Assembly (NCBI RefSeq): GCF_042477335.2
Contig: NC_091255.1
Coordinates: 40,402,501-40,466,500, forward strand
Length of the DNA: 64,000 bases
Origin: Ovis canadensis
Lineage: Eukaryota; Chordata; Mammalia; Artiodactyla; Bovidae
Direction of reading: 5' to 3'
The translations under genes and the position numbers were made by a program. Positions 23,296 through 34,722 of the stretch are shown one piece after another; position 1 is the stretch's first letter, and each line of letters opens with the position of its first letter. The notes under the pieces are model-generated. The model ran no database searches, was not told the origin of the DNA, and worked only from the letters and a program-made list of their open reading frames with translations.

Positions 23296-23910
23296 AGTGT
23301 TCACAGCAGCACTATTTACAATAACCAGGACGTGGAAGCAACATAGACGTCTGCTGACAGATGAACGGATAAAGAAAATATGGCACAAATATGCAATGGA
23401 ATACTACTCAGCCGTTAAAAGGAAGGAAACTGGGTCGTTTGGAGAGATGTGGATGAACCTGGAGTCTGTCATACAGAGTGAAATAAGTCAGAAATAGGAA
23501 AATAAATATCATGTATTAACACATATATATGCAATCTAAACAAATGGTACCAAGAACCTATTTTCAGGGCAAGAATAAAGACACAAATGTAGAGAGCAAA
23601 CTTATGGACAAGGCAGGAGAAGGGGAGGGTGGGATAAACCAAGAGAGAGGCAGTGACATGCATCCACCACCACGTATAAAACAGACAGCTAGTGCGAAGC
23701 TGCTGCACCACACAGGGAGCTCAGCTCGGAGTTCGGTGATGACCTGGAGGGGTGGGAGAGAGGTCTAGGAGGAAAGGGACATATGTATACTTAAAGCTGA
23801 ATGGCACTGACATACATACAGTGAATCACACTGTATGGCAGAAACTAACACAACATTGTAAAGCAATTGTACTCCAAGAAAAAATAAATTTAAAAAAAAA
23901 ATGAAGAAGG
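23296..23910 (+). mobile_element. Ruminant LINE-1 3' end with poly(A)
   Basis: Sense copy from cagcagcactatttacaata through atggaatactactcagccgt, ggagtctgtcatacagagtg and acattgtaaagcaattgtac to an A-tail at 23880-23900. It spans the end of ORF2 and the 3' UTR. Confidence 0.93.
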
Positions 23911-25074
23911 GCAAGTGATGGGGAAGTTAAAAGAAAGAGCAAACAACATCTCACAGAGTACTTGGTCATTTCTTCACTCATGCCAACAGAAATTACCCAT
24001 TCAGTCAGCAAACTCAGCTGCTGGGAAACGGAAGCTACCTGGCACCCTGCTGGGCACTGCTGGCTGTTCTTGGGAATTCTACCATTTCTGAGGAACTCCC
24101 GAGGCACGGGGACTTCCAGGGAGGAAGGCTCACCTGCAGCTTTCTCTTCTTGCATTGTGTAACAGCACAAACGATGCTCTCCATGGGTCTTAAATGTCCA
24201 CCTGTCTTTTCATGCCCATGACCTACCTCCAGAAGCACCAACTGCCTGGATGTCCATGTCCCAGGGGTTCAACGCTTTGAAACCGAGTTGACTTGTCCAC
24301 GAGGTTAAAAGTCAGTCAAACCACTGCTGACGTGGGCTTTGACTTTGTTCACTCCACAGACTGATCCGACCAGCTAGACTTCTGTTGATCCCCACCCCCT
24401 CCTTTGCCAATATTGACACTGGAAGACAAACAGGAATAATCTGTCCATTTGCCTGGAGCCCCAGGTCGGTCACGCTAAAGCCAGAGCCACTAGCAGAGGA
24501 GACACAGCGAGCTGTTTGTTGTTTTGACAGAGCAGAGAGGGTAAGGACGCCGAGGATAGTTCATTTAACCTGCCAGTGTCCTTGCAGGAGACAGATGTTT
24601 TCCGGAACAAGAGCCAGAGAAGCAAGAACCTTGGCACAAGGCCAGACTGTCCTGACCACATCAGTAGTTAAGAGACTCGACCCCCAGCACTCAGGTTCCT
24701 GAGGCTGACAGACAAGGGGCTGCCATCAGCAACACAGAGCATCGGGACCGCTGGACCCCAGCCTGGTCTCCGTGAAGCACCAAAGTCAGCCGTCCTGTGG
24801 TTCATCCAAACGGAAGCCCGGACCGTCGGGGAGTCTGTGACACACAGTATCCTTGTGAGAAGTGAGCCCGGACACAGTACTACCTGGCGGATTCAGCCAG
24901 GGCGAGCGATGCCCACTGCTTCTTGAAGACGTCATCGATTTCCTCACACTGTGTCTTTTCTGTGCAGCACACCAGCTTCGAACAATCTCACAGTTTCCAG
25001 AGAAGGAGGAAAATGAATGCAAAGTTCCCACATGGATATTTAACACTATTTTAAATTTATATACATGCACTAAG
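23911..25074. other. Repeat-poor, CpG-moderate region
   Basis: No repeat recognised. 24810-24940 is richer in CpG and holds gaagacgtcatcgat, a partial CRE-like site. ORFs of 63-114 residues overlap on both strands and match nothing I know. Confidence 0.35.
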
Positions 25075-25497
25075 TCTCCTACCTATGAACCTTCAAGTTG
25101 AGAACTTTCAAAGATGCGGACATGCATTCTATCAGCATCAGGCGTAGCGACATTGCAGCTTGCCCTCCGTCTCCTGTTGCTGACAGCCCTTCAGCTCTAC
25201 CATCTCCCACCTCGTCTTCCTCCTCCATCAGTAACTCTTCCTGCCTGTTCATTCAATGCAGCCGCTGTATGCAGGCTGTTGCACTATATTACTGTACCTT
25301 TCAAGGTGCTGTACTGTAAGATTTAAACTGTTTATTTTGTGTGTTTTTACGTATTATTTGTGTGAAAAGTATTATCAACCTACTACAGTAGAGTACTATA
25401 TAACTGATTGTATTAGTTGGGTACCTAGACTGACTTTGTTGGACTCACAAACATGCTCTCAGAATGGAACTCATTTGTATGTAGGGAACTTACTGTA
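25075..25497 (+). mobile_element. Tigger-like (mariner/pogo) DNA transposon remnant
   Basis: The start (gaaccttcaagttgagaact, tttcaaagatgcggac) and the end (gttgggtacctagactgact, tttgtatgtagggaacttac, followed by tgtata) resemble the ends of a Tigger-family element, with the interior largely deleted. A serine/proline-rich 70-residue frame (25114-25326) may be the decayed C-terminus of its transposase. Confidence 0.55.
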
Positions 25498-26864
25498 TAT
25501 AATCATATACATATATGTCTTATATTTATTGTACATAATAACGTATCTTATGTATTTTTATTAGCATGGACCAGAGTTGGCTTTGTATTAAAATGGTTCA
25601 TGAAATAACTTTTAAAAATAAAAAGATCCGTGAACGTCCTTCCCTTCCCTATTTATCATCAGCATCTCAGGGGCTGGGACAGTGTCTCACCCACCTTGGC
25701 ATCTCTCGAGTATTCCAGGATGCTTTTTCATACACTGAAGATGTTCCATCAGTGCTAGCTGAGATGTCATCTCAGTTCAGCGGGTCCATCCCCACCATGC
25801 TCTGTGCGATCTTATAGCACTGTTGACTATCCTAATTTTCTGCCTGTTATCTGGGTTAGCCTGTTTGTCTTCCTCATCCTGTCTCTTCTCTCCATCCCCG
25901 CATCCCAAGAGAGGAAGGCAACTCTCTTCCTCCCATAGTGGCCACCTTCCCTCAAAGAGGGATCTTGCAAAGCTCCCTCTCATGTCAGCATTGACTCCAG
26001 GAAATTACTTTAAACATCATCTGTCAAACATTCCCCTTTGGGGGGTTGAAAGTGGTCATTCAGTTTTATGAACAAAGGACGCAATTTGCTTCCTCCCCTA
26101 CCTAAAACTTTAAACAGTAAATATTAACTGATAACAAATTGTAGTTTTCATATGAGCTTGGAAGGCTCAGATTTATATATCTGAAAGCATATCTTCTCCA
26201 AACTGCTCATCACTGCACTGAATCTACTTTTTGTCAGTTTGGTTTATTTCTCCCATTTGTTGTGACAAATAAAGAAGAAATGTCTCTCTGCTATCTCTGT
26301 CTACTTCTTCTCTAGTTACTGCTGATGTCTCCTGGAGAAATGCAGTGACATGTTGCCAGTAAATAGTTTCTTTACAGTAATTCACCAAAGACGTGTTCCT
26401 CCATGAAATGGATGCTCTTACAAATACCACTTATGCTTTGAGTTTCTAGATCCTTCTGCCTGTTAGCCTTATAAAATACTCAATTGACATGCAGTGTCCT
26501 ATATTAGTAGATACTAAATTTTTGTTGGTTTAATGAATGAAAGCCCTATTCTAAGTGTCCTTCATCATGCAGTCCAGCCCCTGACATCCACCAGTTTGTC
26601 AGTGTTTCTTCTTACTGCCAGAGTAGAGTGTCCCTGGGATGCCTTTACAACAACTATAATCAGATATTTGCTTAGTAATTTGACATAATTTGATTCCTAT
26701 TCTATTCAGCACTTACTAGGTTGCACAGATGGTTGTTGAATAAATAGCAGAGCCTGGAGAGATCTAAATACTATGTCCTGTAAGAGAGACTTGAAGGACA
26801 GCAAGATATTAATCCAGAAACAGAGTCTCTCAGGATATAAGGATACCTGTCTAAAAGAAACTGA
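25498..26864. other. Unassigned sequence, possible L2 patches
   Basis: Weak L2-like text occurs at 25660-25850 and at about 26725-26750 (ggttgttgaataaatag). No coding signal. Confidence 0.3.
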
Positions 26865-27030
26865 GGGACTTCCTTGGTGGTCCACTGGCTAAGACTCTGC
26901 ACTCCGAATGCAGAGGGCCCAGGTTCAATCCCTGGTCAGGGAACTAGATCCCACACATAACAACTAAGTGTTCAAAAGCTGCAACTAAGACCCGTCATGG
27001 CAAAAAAAAACAAATAAATACTAAAAAATA
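26865..27030 (+). mobile_element. CHR-type tRNA SINE, A-tailed
   Basis: Head gggacttccttggtggtcca, B-box aggttcaatccctggtcagg, tail aagacccgtcatggc with an A-rich end. Confidence 0.93.
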
Positions 27031-27639
27031 AAAAAGACCAGAAGAGATCTAAGTGTGAGTTCTGAAACACTTCAGCACATGAGGTGGAAAAATGACAGGG
27101 ACTGAGTCGGTGGAGAAAGCAGCATCCAGTGAGTCAGGAGGAAAATGAAGAGAGGGTGGTGTTTGTTTTGAAAGCAAGAGGAAAAATGCTGACGATGGTT
27201 TAAGTTAAGATGAGGGATGAGAAAGGGCTGGTGGACTTGGAGAACACTGACGGCCTTGACAAAGAGAGACAAAGAGAGACAGTGGAGCTCGGCCTTATCA
27301 CCATGCTTATACTAGGCTCGCAGAGGCGGGACGGGGAAGGGAACAGGTTGAGGATGGGAGGGCTTGTGGAGAAGACAGCACAGGAAAGGGTCGGTCCTCA
27401 CGTTTGCCTTCCAGACCTTGTTCATAGAGCTTTTCACAGATGTTGTCTGGGAGGACATTCACAGCATTAGAGCTTGATGACAAGGACACCCTCAACAAGA
27501 GTCAAGCACCATCTATGAAGGATGCTGGAGAGGCCATGTTTACCATGGAAATGTGTAGAGTTTTGATTTTTACAAAATTATCATAAGATCCTGGACTCTG
27601 ATCAGTGCCCGGAGGGTGAGCCCCTCGTACGCATTTTCT
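27031..27639. other. Unassigned purine-rich sequence
   Basis: No repeat or gene recognised. A short tandem gacaaagaga (x2) lies at about 27257-27277. Confidence 0.4.
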
Positions 27640-28085
27640 TTGTTTTTATCTTTTAAATTTTATTTTTAATTGGAGAATAATTGCTTTACAATATTGTATT
27701 GGTCTCTGCCATACATCACTGTGAATCAGCCTTAGGTATACATCTGTCCCCTCCCTCCCCCCTCCCTCCTCCTTCCCTCTCCATTCCTCCCCTCTAGGGT
27801 GTCACAGCACCGGCTTTGGGTTCCCCACATCACACAGCAAACTCCTGCTGGCTGTCTATTTCACCTATGGTAATGAATATGTTTCACTGCTGCTCCTTCA
27901 AATAGCCCCACCCTCTCCTTCCCCCCATTGTGTCCAAAAGGCTGTTCTTGATGTCTGGGTCTTCTTTGCTGCCCTGCAAATAGGTTCATCCATACCATCT
28001 CTCTAGATTACATATATATGTGTTAATATACAATATTTCTTTTTCTCCATCTAACTTACTTTACTCTGTATAATAGATTCTAAGT
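27640..28085 (-). mobile_element. Ruminant LINE-1 3' end (L1_BT-like)
   Basis: Antisense: tttttaattggagaataatt, a C/T-rich block at 27748-27795, agggtgtcacagcacc, then ctgccctgcaaataggttca and ttactttactctgtataata. Confidence 0.9.
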
Positions 28086-28209
28086 TCATTCACCTCATTA
28101 GAGGTGACAGACCAGAGGCTGATGTCATTTTGAGTGAAAAGTTATACTGAGCTGATGAAGGTTTTTGCTGGCTATACTTGGAACTCTTTCATTTCTTAAA
28201 TTAAAAGAA

Positions 28210-28375
28210 AATACTGTAGCAAACTATTATATACAAGATGGATAAACAAGGTCCTGCTGTACAGCACAGGGGACTATGTTCAATATCCTGTGATAAACCA
28301 GAATGGAAAAGTTACATGTATAACTGAGTCCCTGTTGTACAGCAGACGTTAGCACAAAACTTTAACTCAACTCTC
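28210..28375 (+). mobile_element. LINE-1 3' UTR fragment, sense
   Basis: aactattatatacaagatgg, gctgtacagcacaggggact and gttgtacagcagacgttagc are in L1 3' UTR order. It lies in inverted orientation to the neighbouring L1 fragment. Confidence 0.85.
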
Positions 28376-28629
28376 CTTCATTACAATTTTTAATGCTGTA
28401 TAATACTGATGTATGTGACTGTCCCAGCTGAAGACTTAGAGACATCAAGAGAGCAGGCTCTGCTCACCCGACCTCCTTACCCACTCCAACCTCCAGCACA
28501 CAAACATACCCTAACCAGCCAGTAGTCATCCCATTGTCTCTTGTAAAGCTGTTTGTTTGATTTTTTTCTTTTCACTTATTGAAAGTTTTGCTTGGGAGTC
28601 CAAGAAACAAATCTATTCTTCCACCTAGA

Positions 28630-28960
28630 AGGGGCTTCCCTAGTAACTCAGCTGGTAAAGAATCCGCCTGCAATACGGGAGACCCCAGTTCAATTCCTGG
28701 GTCAAGGAGATTTGCTAGAGGAAAGGTTACCTACTCCAGTATTCTTGGGCTTACCTAGTGGCTCAGACAGTAAAGAATCCACCTGTAATGCAGGAGACCT
28801 ATGTTTTGATTCCTGGGTTCAGAAGATCCCCTGGAGGAGGGCATGGCAACCCACTCTAGTATTCTTGCCTGGAGAATTCCCATGGACAGCGGAGCCTGGT
28901 GGGCTACAGTCCATGGGGTCACAAAGAGTCGGACATGCCTCAACGACTAAGCACAGCATA
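28630..28960 (+). mobile_element. Bov-tA dimer (tandem tRNA heads)
   Basis: A first unit (28630-28748) has a head and half of the BovA body, ending at cagtattcttgg. A second head then starts immediately (gcttacctagtggctcagac) and runs through a full BovA tail. This head-body-head-body layout is a known ruminant SINE arrangement. Confidence 0.93.
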
Positions 28961-28964
28961 GACG

Positions 28965-29490
28965 AGTTCTTCAGGACTGTCAGAATTCTATTTCCAGTGC
29001 TCAACTTCCTCCAGGTGAAACTTCATAGCACTGTGCATGTAACTCAAAAACAATCAGAAAATAGTGAAGGAAGCACATTGAAAACCTTCTCTTCTTTGTT
29101 CTGGCCACTTACAGAAAAGACCAAGAGCAAACAATTTTTTTAAGAAGCATCAGTTGTCTGGATTAAGGATATATCAATGTAATTTGTGTGCTAAATTGTG
29201 TGCTAAAAATCCTTTCTATAAAATATGATATGTCTGAGATCAACAATAGCCAGAATTTTCAGCTGGTTGATTTTTTTAATTCCTCGGCATTTATAATTAA
29301 TTTTTAAAAATCGTCTAGCAAGAAACTCCCTTTTAAGATATGTATCAGTCATGCAAGTAAAACTAAACAGATTTCTCATCTCCTCTCTGGACCTGTTGTC
29401 AGAATTAGTCATTTTATTGAAAAGCTATTTTCATAGTGCTTCTGGTTGACTCCTCTGTTTGTTCAGGGTATAGGAATGTGATGTTGTTAT
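28965..29490. other. Unassigned sequence
   Basis: No repeat or gene recognised. AT-rich between 29150 and 29310. Confidence 0.4.
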
Positions 29491-29492
29491 GA

Positions 29493-29625
29493 GAGGGGTT
29501 AAGAGCCAGGCTCTGGATTCAGACTGCCTAATTTCAAATCCTGGCTTTGATTCTAGCTGTGTGACTCTAGGCAAATTGCTCAACTTCTCTGTGCTTCAGC
29601 CCTTCTCCTGTTTAAAAAAAATAAA
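29493..29625 (+). mobile_element. MIR SINE
   Basis: Very recognisable: gttaagagccaggctctgga, ttcagactgcctaatttcaa, tagctgtgtgactctaggca, cttctctgtgcttcagc and an A-rich end. Confidence 0.93.
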
Positions 29626-29998
29626 TTACAGCCACAAGCTCACAAAAGTCTAGGAAGAATTACACAAGATCATGCTATATACAAGAAATCTCTCTCTCCC
29701 TCCCCACAGCCTTTACATGCAGGTGTGTGCGTGACTGTTGCTTCTTCATGACCGGGTTATTTCTAGGGAATAACACTGGAGCCGGAGGAGCAATGAAAAA
29801 GTGGGAAACAGAAAATGCCGATCAGATGATATGTTTCCCTCAGTCATCAGGACATGGGGTATCTTTCTGTGCCTTTTTTGCCCACTTGGAAAATAGAAAA
29901 TGGTTGCTAAGGTCTTTCCTATGATGTCTTCTCCTACAGAAATATCATGGCAAGTGGTTGTTGAAGTTCATATTTATAAGGAAGGTTAAAATACAGTC
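29626..29998. other. Unassigned sequence
   Basis: No repeat or gene recognised; a 65-residue ORF (29727-29924) has no known domain. Confidence 0.4.
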
Positions 29999-30011
29999 TT
30001 AAGTAGTATAG

Positions 30012-30228
30012 GGGGGCTTCCCTGGTGGCTCAGATGGTAAAGCGTCTGCCTGCAGTGCGAGAGACCCGGGTTCAATCCCTGGGTTGGGAAGATCCCCTGG
30101 AGAAGGAAATGGCAACCCACTCCAGTATTCTTGCCTAGAAAATTCCATGGACTGAGGAGCATGGTAGACTACAGTCCATAGGGTCGCAAAGAGTCAGACA
30201 CGACTGAGCGACTTCACTTTCTTTCACT
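30012..30228 (+). mobile_element. Bov-tA SINE with 13-bp target-site duplication
   Basis: Near-consensus copy, gcttccctggtggctcagat to gagcgacttcactttctttc. Flanks ttaagtagtatag (29999-30011) and ttaagtagtgtag (30229-30241) differ by one base. Confidence 0.96.
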
Positions 30229-30241
30229 TTAAGTAGTGTAG

Positions 30242-31190
30242 TGAGCCTGAATATTAAACAGTTATTAGAATCATCTTAGAGCCAGGGGAAAAAAATTGAT
30301 TTCACATTTGAAAGGCTTTTCTAAAACCCAAATTTGTATTAATTTAGTAAAAAGTCAACTATCCCAATGTATATATTTATTGCAAACCATTACAATATTT
30401 CGACTGAAAAGTGTATTTTCTATTAAAAGAAAAAAAAGAAAAAAAAAAAAGCCAAGGCAATTAAAATAAGGCTTTGTCAGCCTGTACAAATGTAAGGGTG
30501 AATGCATAATTTTCCTGACATTTTCATGCACATAAAGTAGTTCAGAGAGCTTACCACCTTTGTGCTCCTCTTGAGGTTAGGGAACCCCAAGTTGAGAGCC
30601 ATTTGCCTATTAAAACCCTGAGTCAGTGCTGATAAAGCAATAGTAGGTTGGCCCACAAATGTATAAGCAATAATGATATTACTAATCATTTACAACAGCC
30701 CACAAGGGACTTCGGAAATAACCTCAAAGCCATTAACTAATGACCTGCCTTTGATAATATCTCCGGTTCTGAAAGCTAAAGGTTAGAGTTCATATGCCAA
30801 ACTCATGTTGAGAGAACGACGCAGCCTGGCAGCCAACTCCCTTCCTGAGCAGGGCCCTTGACGCCTACCTGCTTATCCGCCTGTGCCTGCACTTCCAGAA
30901 GATGGTAATCTTTATAGCCTTTTAACATGTTTGTAACATCTTTTTCCATTTTCATTACAACTATTGCTCAAAGCAGAAAACTTGGAAGCTACACAGGAAG
31001 GCACAAAGACAAGATGTTATCCACAATCCCACCATCCATCCTCAGATTATTTTATAACATTTCTGGGTTTGTCTCTTCCATTTTTCTACCTATCAAAGTA
31101 TAATATTTTACTTGAATATCAGCAAAATATTAACACCATTGTTTCACCTGTCTTCTTGAATCACAGCCTCTCATAAGCATGTTTCCATAA
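30242..31190. other. Repeat-poor region, candidate conserved noncoding element
   Basis: Apart from an A-rich run (30427-30450) no repeat is recognised. 30450-30830 is AT-rich and motif-dense, including gcaataatgatattactaat at 30667 and cattaactaatgacctgcct at 30731. Confidence 0.35.
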
Positions 31191-31194
31191 CAAT

Positions 31195-32875
31195 AGATGT
31201 TTTTACACAGTTGCATATACTTTATTTAACTAATTCCTTTCTCTTGGACATTTAGGCCATTCTGAATGTTTCATTCACTTCCCTGGTGGCTCAGTGGCAA
31301 AGAAATCACCTGCCAATGGAGGAGGCAGGGGTTCGCTCTCTGGGTCAGGAAGATCCCCTGGAGTAAGAAATGGCACCCCACTCCAGTATTCTTGCCTGGA
31401 GAATCCCGTGGACAGAGGAGCCTGGTGGGCTACAGTCCATGGGGTTGCAAAAGAGTCAGACTCGACTTAGTGACTAAACAACAACAACAAAAATCCAATA
31501 AAACTTGAATTCTGCCATTTCATTCATTTAGCAATAGGTTTTGAAAGGCATCCTTTCACAGACAAAGAGTCGTCTTCCTCTTATGTGCTTTTTTAACAGG
31601 ATGAAATTTTAGAAGGAAAATCAACATCACTGCTATCTACAGGTTTCGAACCATATTACAGATACAATATTTCCCTCCAAACTTTAATTTTTATTCTGTC
31701 TGGAAGTATGCTTGAGCGCGCTATCCTCACCCCAAGGTTTACCAGTTTCAATAACACTTCAAGTGCTGACATGGGACAAAATCATCTCATAGGATTTTCC
31801 CTTGCATTTATTTGATTATTTATTTGATTATTGCACATTTTTCACATGGTAACTGGTAATTTGTACTTATCTTTTACTGAATTGCTGTAGAGGTCCTTTG
31901 AACAATTTTCTATCAAGATATTAACCTTTTCCTTATTGATTTCCTGATGGATTTCCTTATTGACTAATTTTATTGTCATTGTATCATGATCATCTCTACA
32001 AGGCAGTACTTACAAAGCTAACTCACCCTTTGTAAAGACTGTGTTAAAAATGTTTTATGCATATACACAAAATGGACACTTTTCCATAAATTGAATCCCC
32101 CCATGCACTGATGGGATTTATTAACATAATGCTGTCTTTGCTTTTTCTTGCCTCTCTGACTCTTGCCTGTACCCTCCACATCTTCACCAGCCCTTCCCAC
32201 AATAACCCATCTTAACAACCTAGTTTGTACTTTTTTAAAATTTTTCTCCATTTTTCATAAGTATGTTTCAGTATACATACAAACGTAAAAACACATAGAG
32301 CATTTTTCCATTTATTATTTCATAAAAATGAGATCATATTAAAAATATTCTGCATCTTATTTTTCTCACTCAAGGATACCTCATAAAAATCCTTTCAAGG
32401 TAATTGGTATAATTCTAACTTGTCTTTTTAATAGCCACAGAAGATTCCCTGGGGTGGATGGGCTATAACTTCTTCACTGATTCCCCTATTACTGATATAC
32501 ACTTAGTTTCTAGATTTTTGCCACTACAAAAGAGACTGCCATAAACATCTTTGAATAGATACACTTACTTATGGGTGCTTTTGTTTTGATGAGATAGGTT
32601 CCTACGACAACTATTGCTGAGTCAAGAAGTATGTTCAATTTATTTTTATATGTACGGGGGTTGGCAAGTTTGTTTCCTCAGAAGGTGGTACCAAGTTACA
32701 GTTCCACTAGCAATGTGTAAGAATTTCTCCATACCTGCAGTAGCAATTGGTATTATGGCTCTTTCCAATTTTTGTAAGTCTGAAGAGTAAAACATAACCC
32801 TGATCACGCATGAATACGAATGATATAGGATTTTACTGAATGTTCACAGTTTACTTCTCTGAATTACAGCTAATC
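31195..32875 (-). mobile_element. Old LINE-1 (L1ME/L1M4-like) 3' region, antisense, in pieces
   Basis: Antisense L1M text is visible at 31195-31258 (ctttatttaactaattcctt, ttggacatttaggcca), at 31790-31960, and most clearly at 32300-32800 (aaatgagatcatatt, atacacttagtttctagatt, ttgctgagtcaagaagtatg, caagttacagttccactagc). A Bov-tA at 31278-31508 interrupts it. 31527-31790 and 31960-32280 are too decayed to assign. Confidence 0.65.
31278..31508 (+). mobile_element. Bov-tA SINE with long target-site duplication
   Basis: Full head and BovA tail with a CAA-rich end (aaacaacaacaacaaaaatc). The flanks attctgaatgtttcattca (31259-31277) and attctgccatttcattca (31509-31526) are near-identical. Confidence 0.95.
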
Positions 32876-32933
32876 CTTAGGTCCATTTTTTTTTTCATTT
32901 TTTCATGTCGATTTGTATAATTCATATATACTA

Positions 32934-34477
32934 TCAGTTCAGTTCAGTTGAGTCGCTCAGTCGTGTCCGACTCTTTGCGGCCCCATGAATCACAACACAC
33001 CAGGCCTCCCTGTCCATCACCAGCTCCCTGAGTCTACCCAAACTCATGTCCATTGAGTTGGGGATGCCATCCAACCATCTCATCCTCTGTCGTCCCGTTC
33101 TCCTCCTGCCCTCAGTCCCTCCCAGCATCAGGGTCCTTTCCAATGAGTCACCTCTTCGCATGAGGTGGCCAAAGTACTGGAGTTTCAGCTTCAGCATCAG
33201 TCCTTCCAAAGAACACCCAGGGCTGATCTCCCTTAGAATGGACTGGCTAGATCTCCTTGCAGTCCAAGGGACTCTCAAGAGTCTTCTCCAACACCACAGT
33301 TCAAAAGCATTAATTCTTTGGCCCTCAGCTTTCTTCACAGTCCAACTCTCACATCCATACATGACCACTGGAAAAACCATAGCCTTGACTAGATGGACCT
33401 TTGTTGGCAAAGTAATGTCTCTGCTTTTTAACATGTTGTCTAGGTTGGTCATGACTTTCCTCCAAGGAGTAAGCGTCTTTTAATTTCATGGCTGCAATCA
33501 CCATCTGCAGTGATTTTGGAGCTCCCCAAAATAAAGTCTGACACTGTTTCCACTGTTTCCCCATCGATTTCCCATGAAGTGATGGGACCAGATGCCATGA
33601 TCTTAGTTTTCAGAATGTAGAGCTTTAAGCCGACTTTTTCACTCTCCTCTTTCACTTTCATCAAGAGGCTTTTTAGTTCCTCTTCACTTTCTGCCATAAG
33701 GGTGGTGTCATCTGCATATCTGAGGTGATTGATATTTCTCCCGGCAATCTTGATTCCAACTTGTGCTTCTTCCAGCCCAGCATTTCTCATGATGTGCTCT
33801 GCATATAAGTTAAATATGCAGGCTGACAATATACAGCCTTGACATACTCCTTTTCCTGTTTGGAACCAGTCTGTTGTTCCATGTGCAGTTCTAACTGTTG
33901 CTTCCTGACCTGCATACAGATTCCTCAAGAGGCAGGTCAGGTGGTCTGGTATTCCCATCTCTCTCAGAATTTTACACAGTTTGTGGTGATCCACACAGTC
34001 AAAGGCTTTGGCATAGTCAATAAAGCAGAAATAGATGTTTTTCTGGAACTCTCTTGCTTTTTCCATGATCCACCGGATGTTGGCAATTTGATCTCTGGTT
34101 CCTCTGCCTTTTCTAAAACCAGCTTGAACATCTGGAAGTTCATGGTTCACGTATTGCTGAAGTCTGGCTTGGAGAATTTTGAGCATTACTTTACTAGTGT
34201 GTGAGATGAGTGCAATTGTGTGCTGGTTTGAGCACTCTTTGGCATTGCCTATCTTTGGGACTGGAATGAACACTGACCTTTTCCAGTCCTGTGGCCACTG
34301 CTGAGTTTTCCAAATTTGCTGGCATATTGAGTGCAGCACTTTCAGAGCATCATCTTTCAGGATTTGAAATAGTTCTACTGGAATTCCATCACCTCCACTA
34401 GCTTTGTTCGTAGTGATGCTTTCTAAGGCCCACTTGACTTCACATTCCAGGATGTCTGGCTCTAGGTGAGTGATCAC
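32934..34477 (-). pseudogene. BovB reverse transcriptase, one frameshift
   Basis: The frame 34477 to 33449 gives 342 residues. It contains ASGGDGIPVELF (26-37), QAGFRKGRGTRDQ (118-130), FIDYAKAFD (152-160, motif A), GVCQGCILSAC (210-220, motif B) and the intact catalytic YADD (254-257). It then shifts frame near 33455-33462, where one base appears missing relative to the first copy, and continues as a 172-residue C-terminal frame (33452-32934). That part carries [24 protein letters not shown] and the [11 protein letters not shown] segment. Motif B has Cys where the first copy has Arg, and Ala where it has Pro, so activity is doubtful even without the frameshift. The usual stop after ...RLSD reads as Ser here, adding a few residues. 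There is no endonuclease domain. It is a relic of a mobile element. Confidence 0.93.
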
Positions 34478-34534
34478 ACCATCATGATTATTTTGGTCAT
34501 GAAGATCTTTTTTGTACAGTTCTTCTGTATATTC
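32934..34534 (-). mobile_element. BovB (RTE) LINE, 5'-truncated, natural 3' end
   Basis: On the minus strand the element ends with the short tandem tail typical of BovB (cagttcagttcag on the plus strand at 32935). It runs through C-terminal codons and the RT to about 34534, where homology stops in the linker (cttctgtatattc). It is about 300 bp shorter at the 5' side than the copy at 1-1836. Flanking attcat-containing sequence on both sides could be a short target duplication but is too weak to claim. Confidence 0.96.
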
Positions 34535-34639
34535 ATTTTAGTATTTTGTCAGCTGCATTGGAAATAACTTTCCAGAGCACATACACGTATATGTACTTTG
34601 TTTATTGTAGTCTACCTCAAAGTCTCTGTGGCAAAGGAC

Positions 34640-34662
34640 TACAGAGGACCACAGAGGACCAC
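34640..34662. repeat. Short tandem duplication
   Basis: The decamer acagaggacc is present twice in tandem at 34641-34660, in otherwise unassigned sequence between BovB and the next SINE (34535-34722). Confidence 0.8.
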
Positions 34663-34722
34663 GGTATTTTAAAATTTTGAATTAAAAGCAGATAAGTGTT
34701 TCATAAAATTAAAAAAAAAATC

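Noticed and set aside
33046..34204. Plus-strand ORFs of 145 and 121 residues over BovB
   Set aside because: Antisense shadows of the BovB reverse transcriptase, which is on the minus strand.
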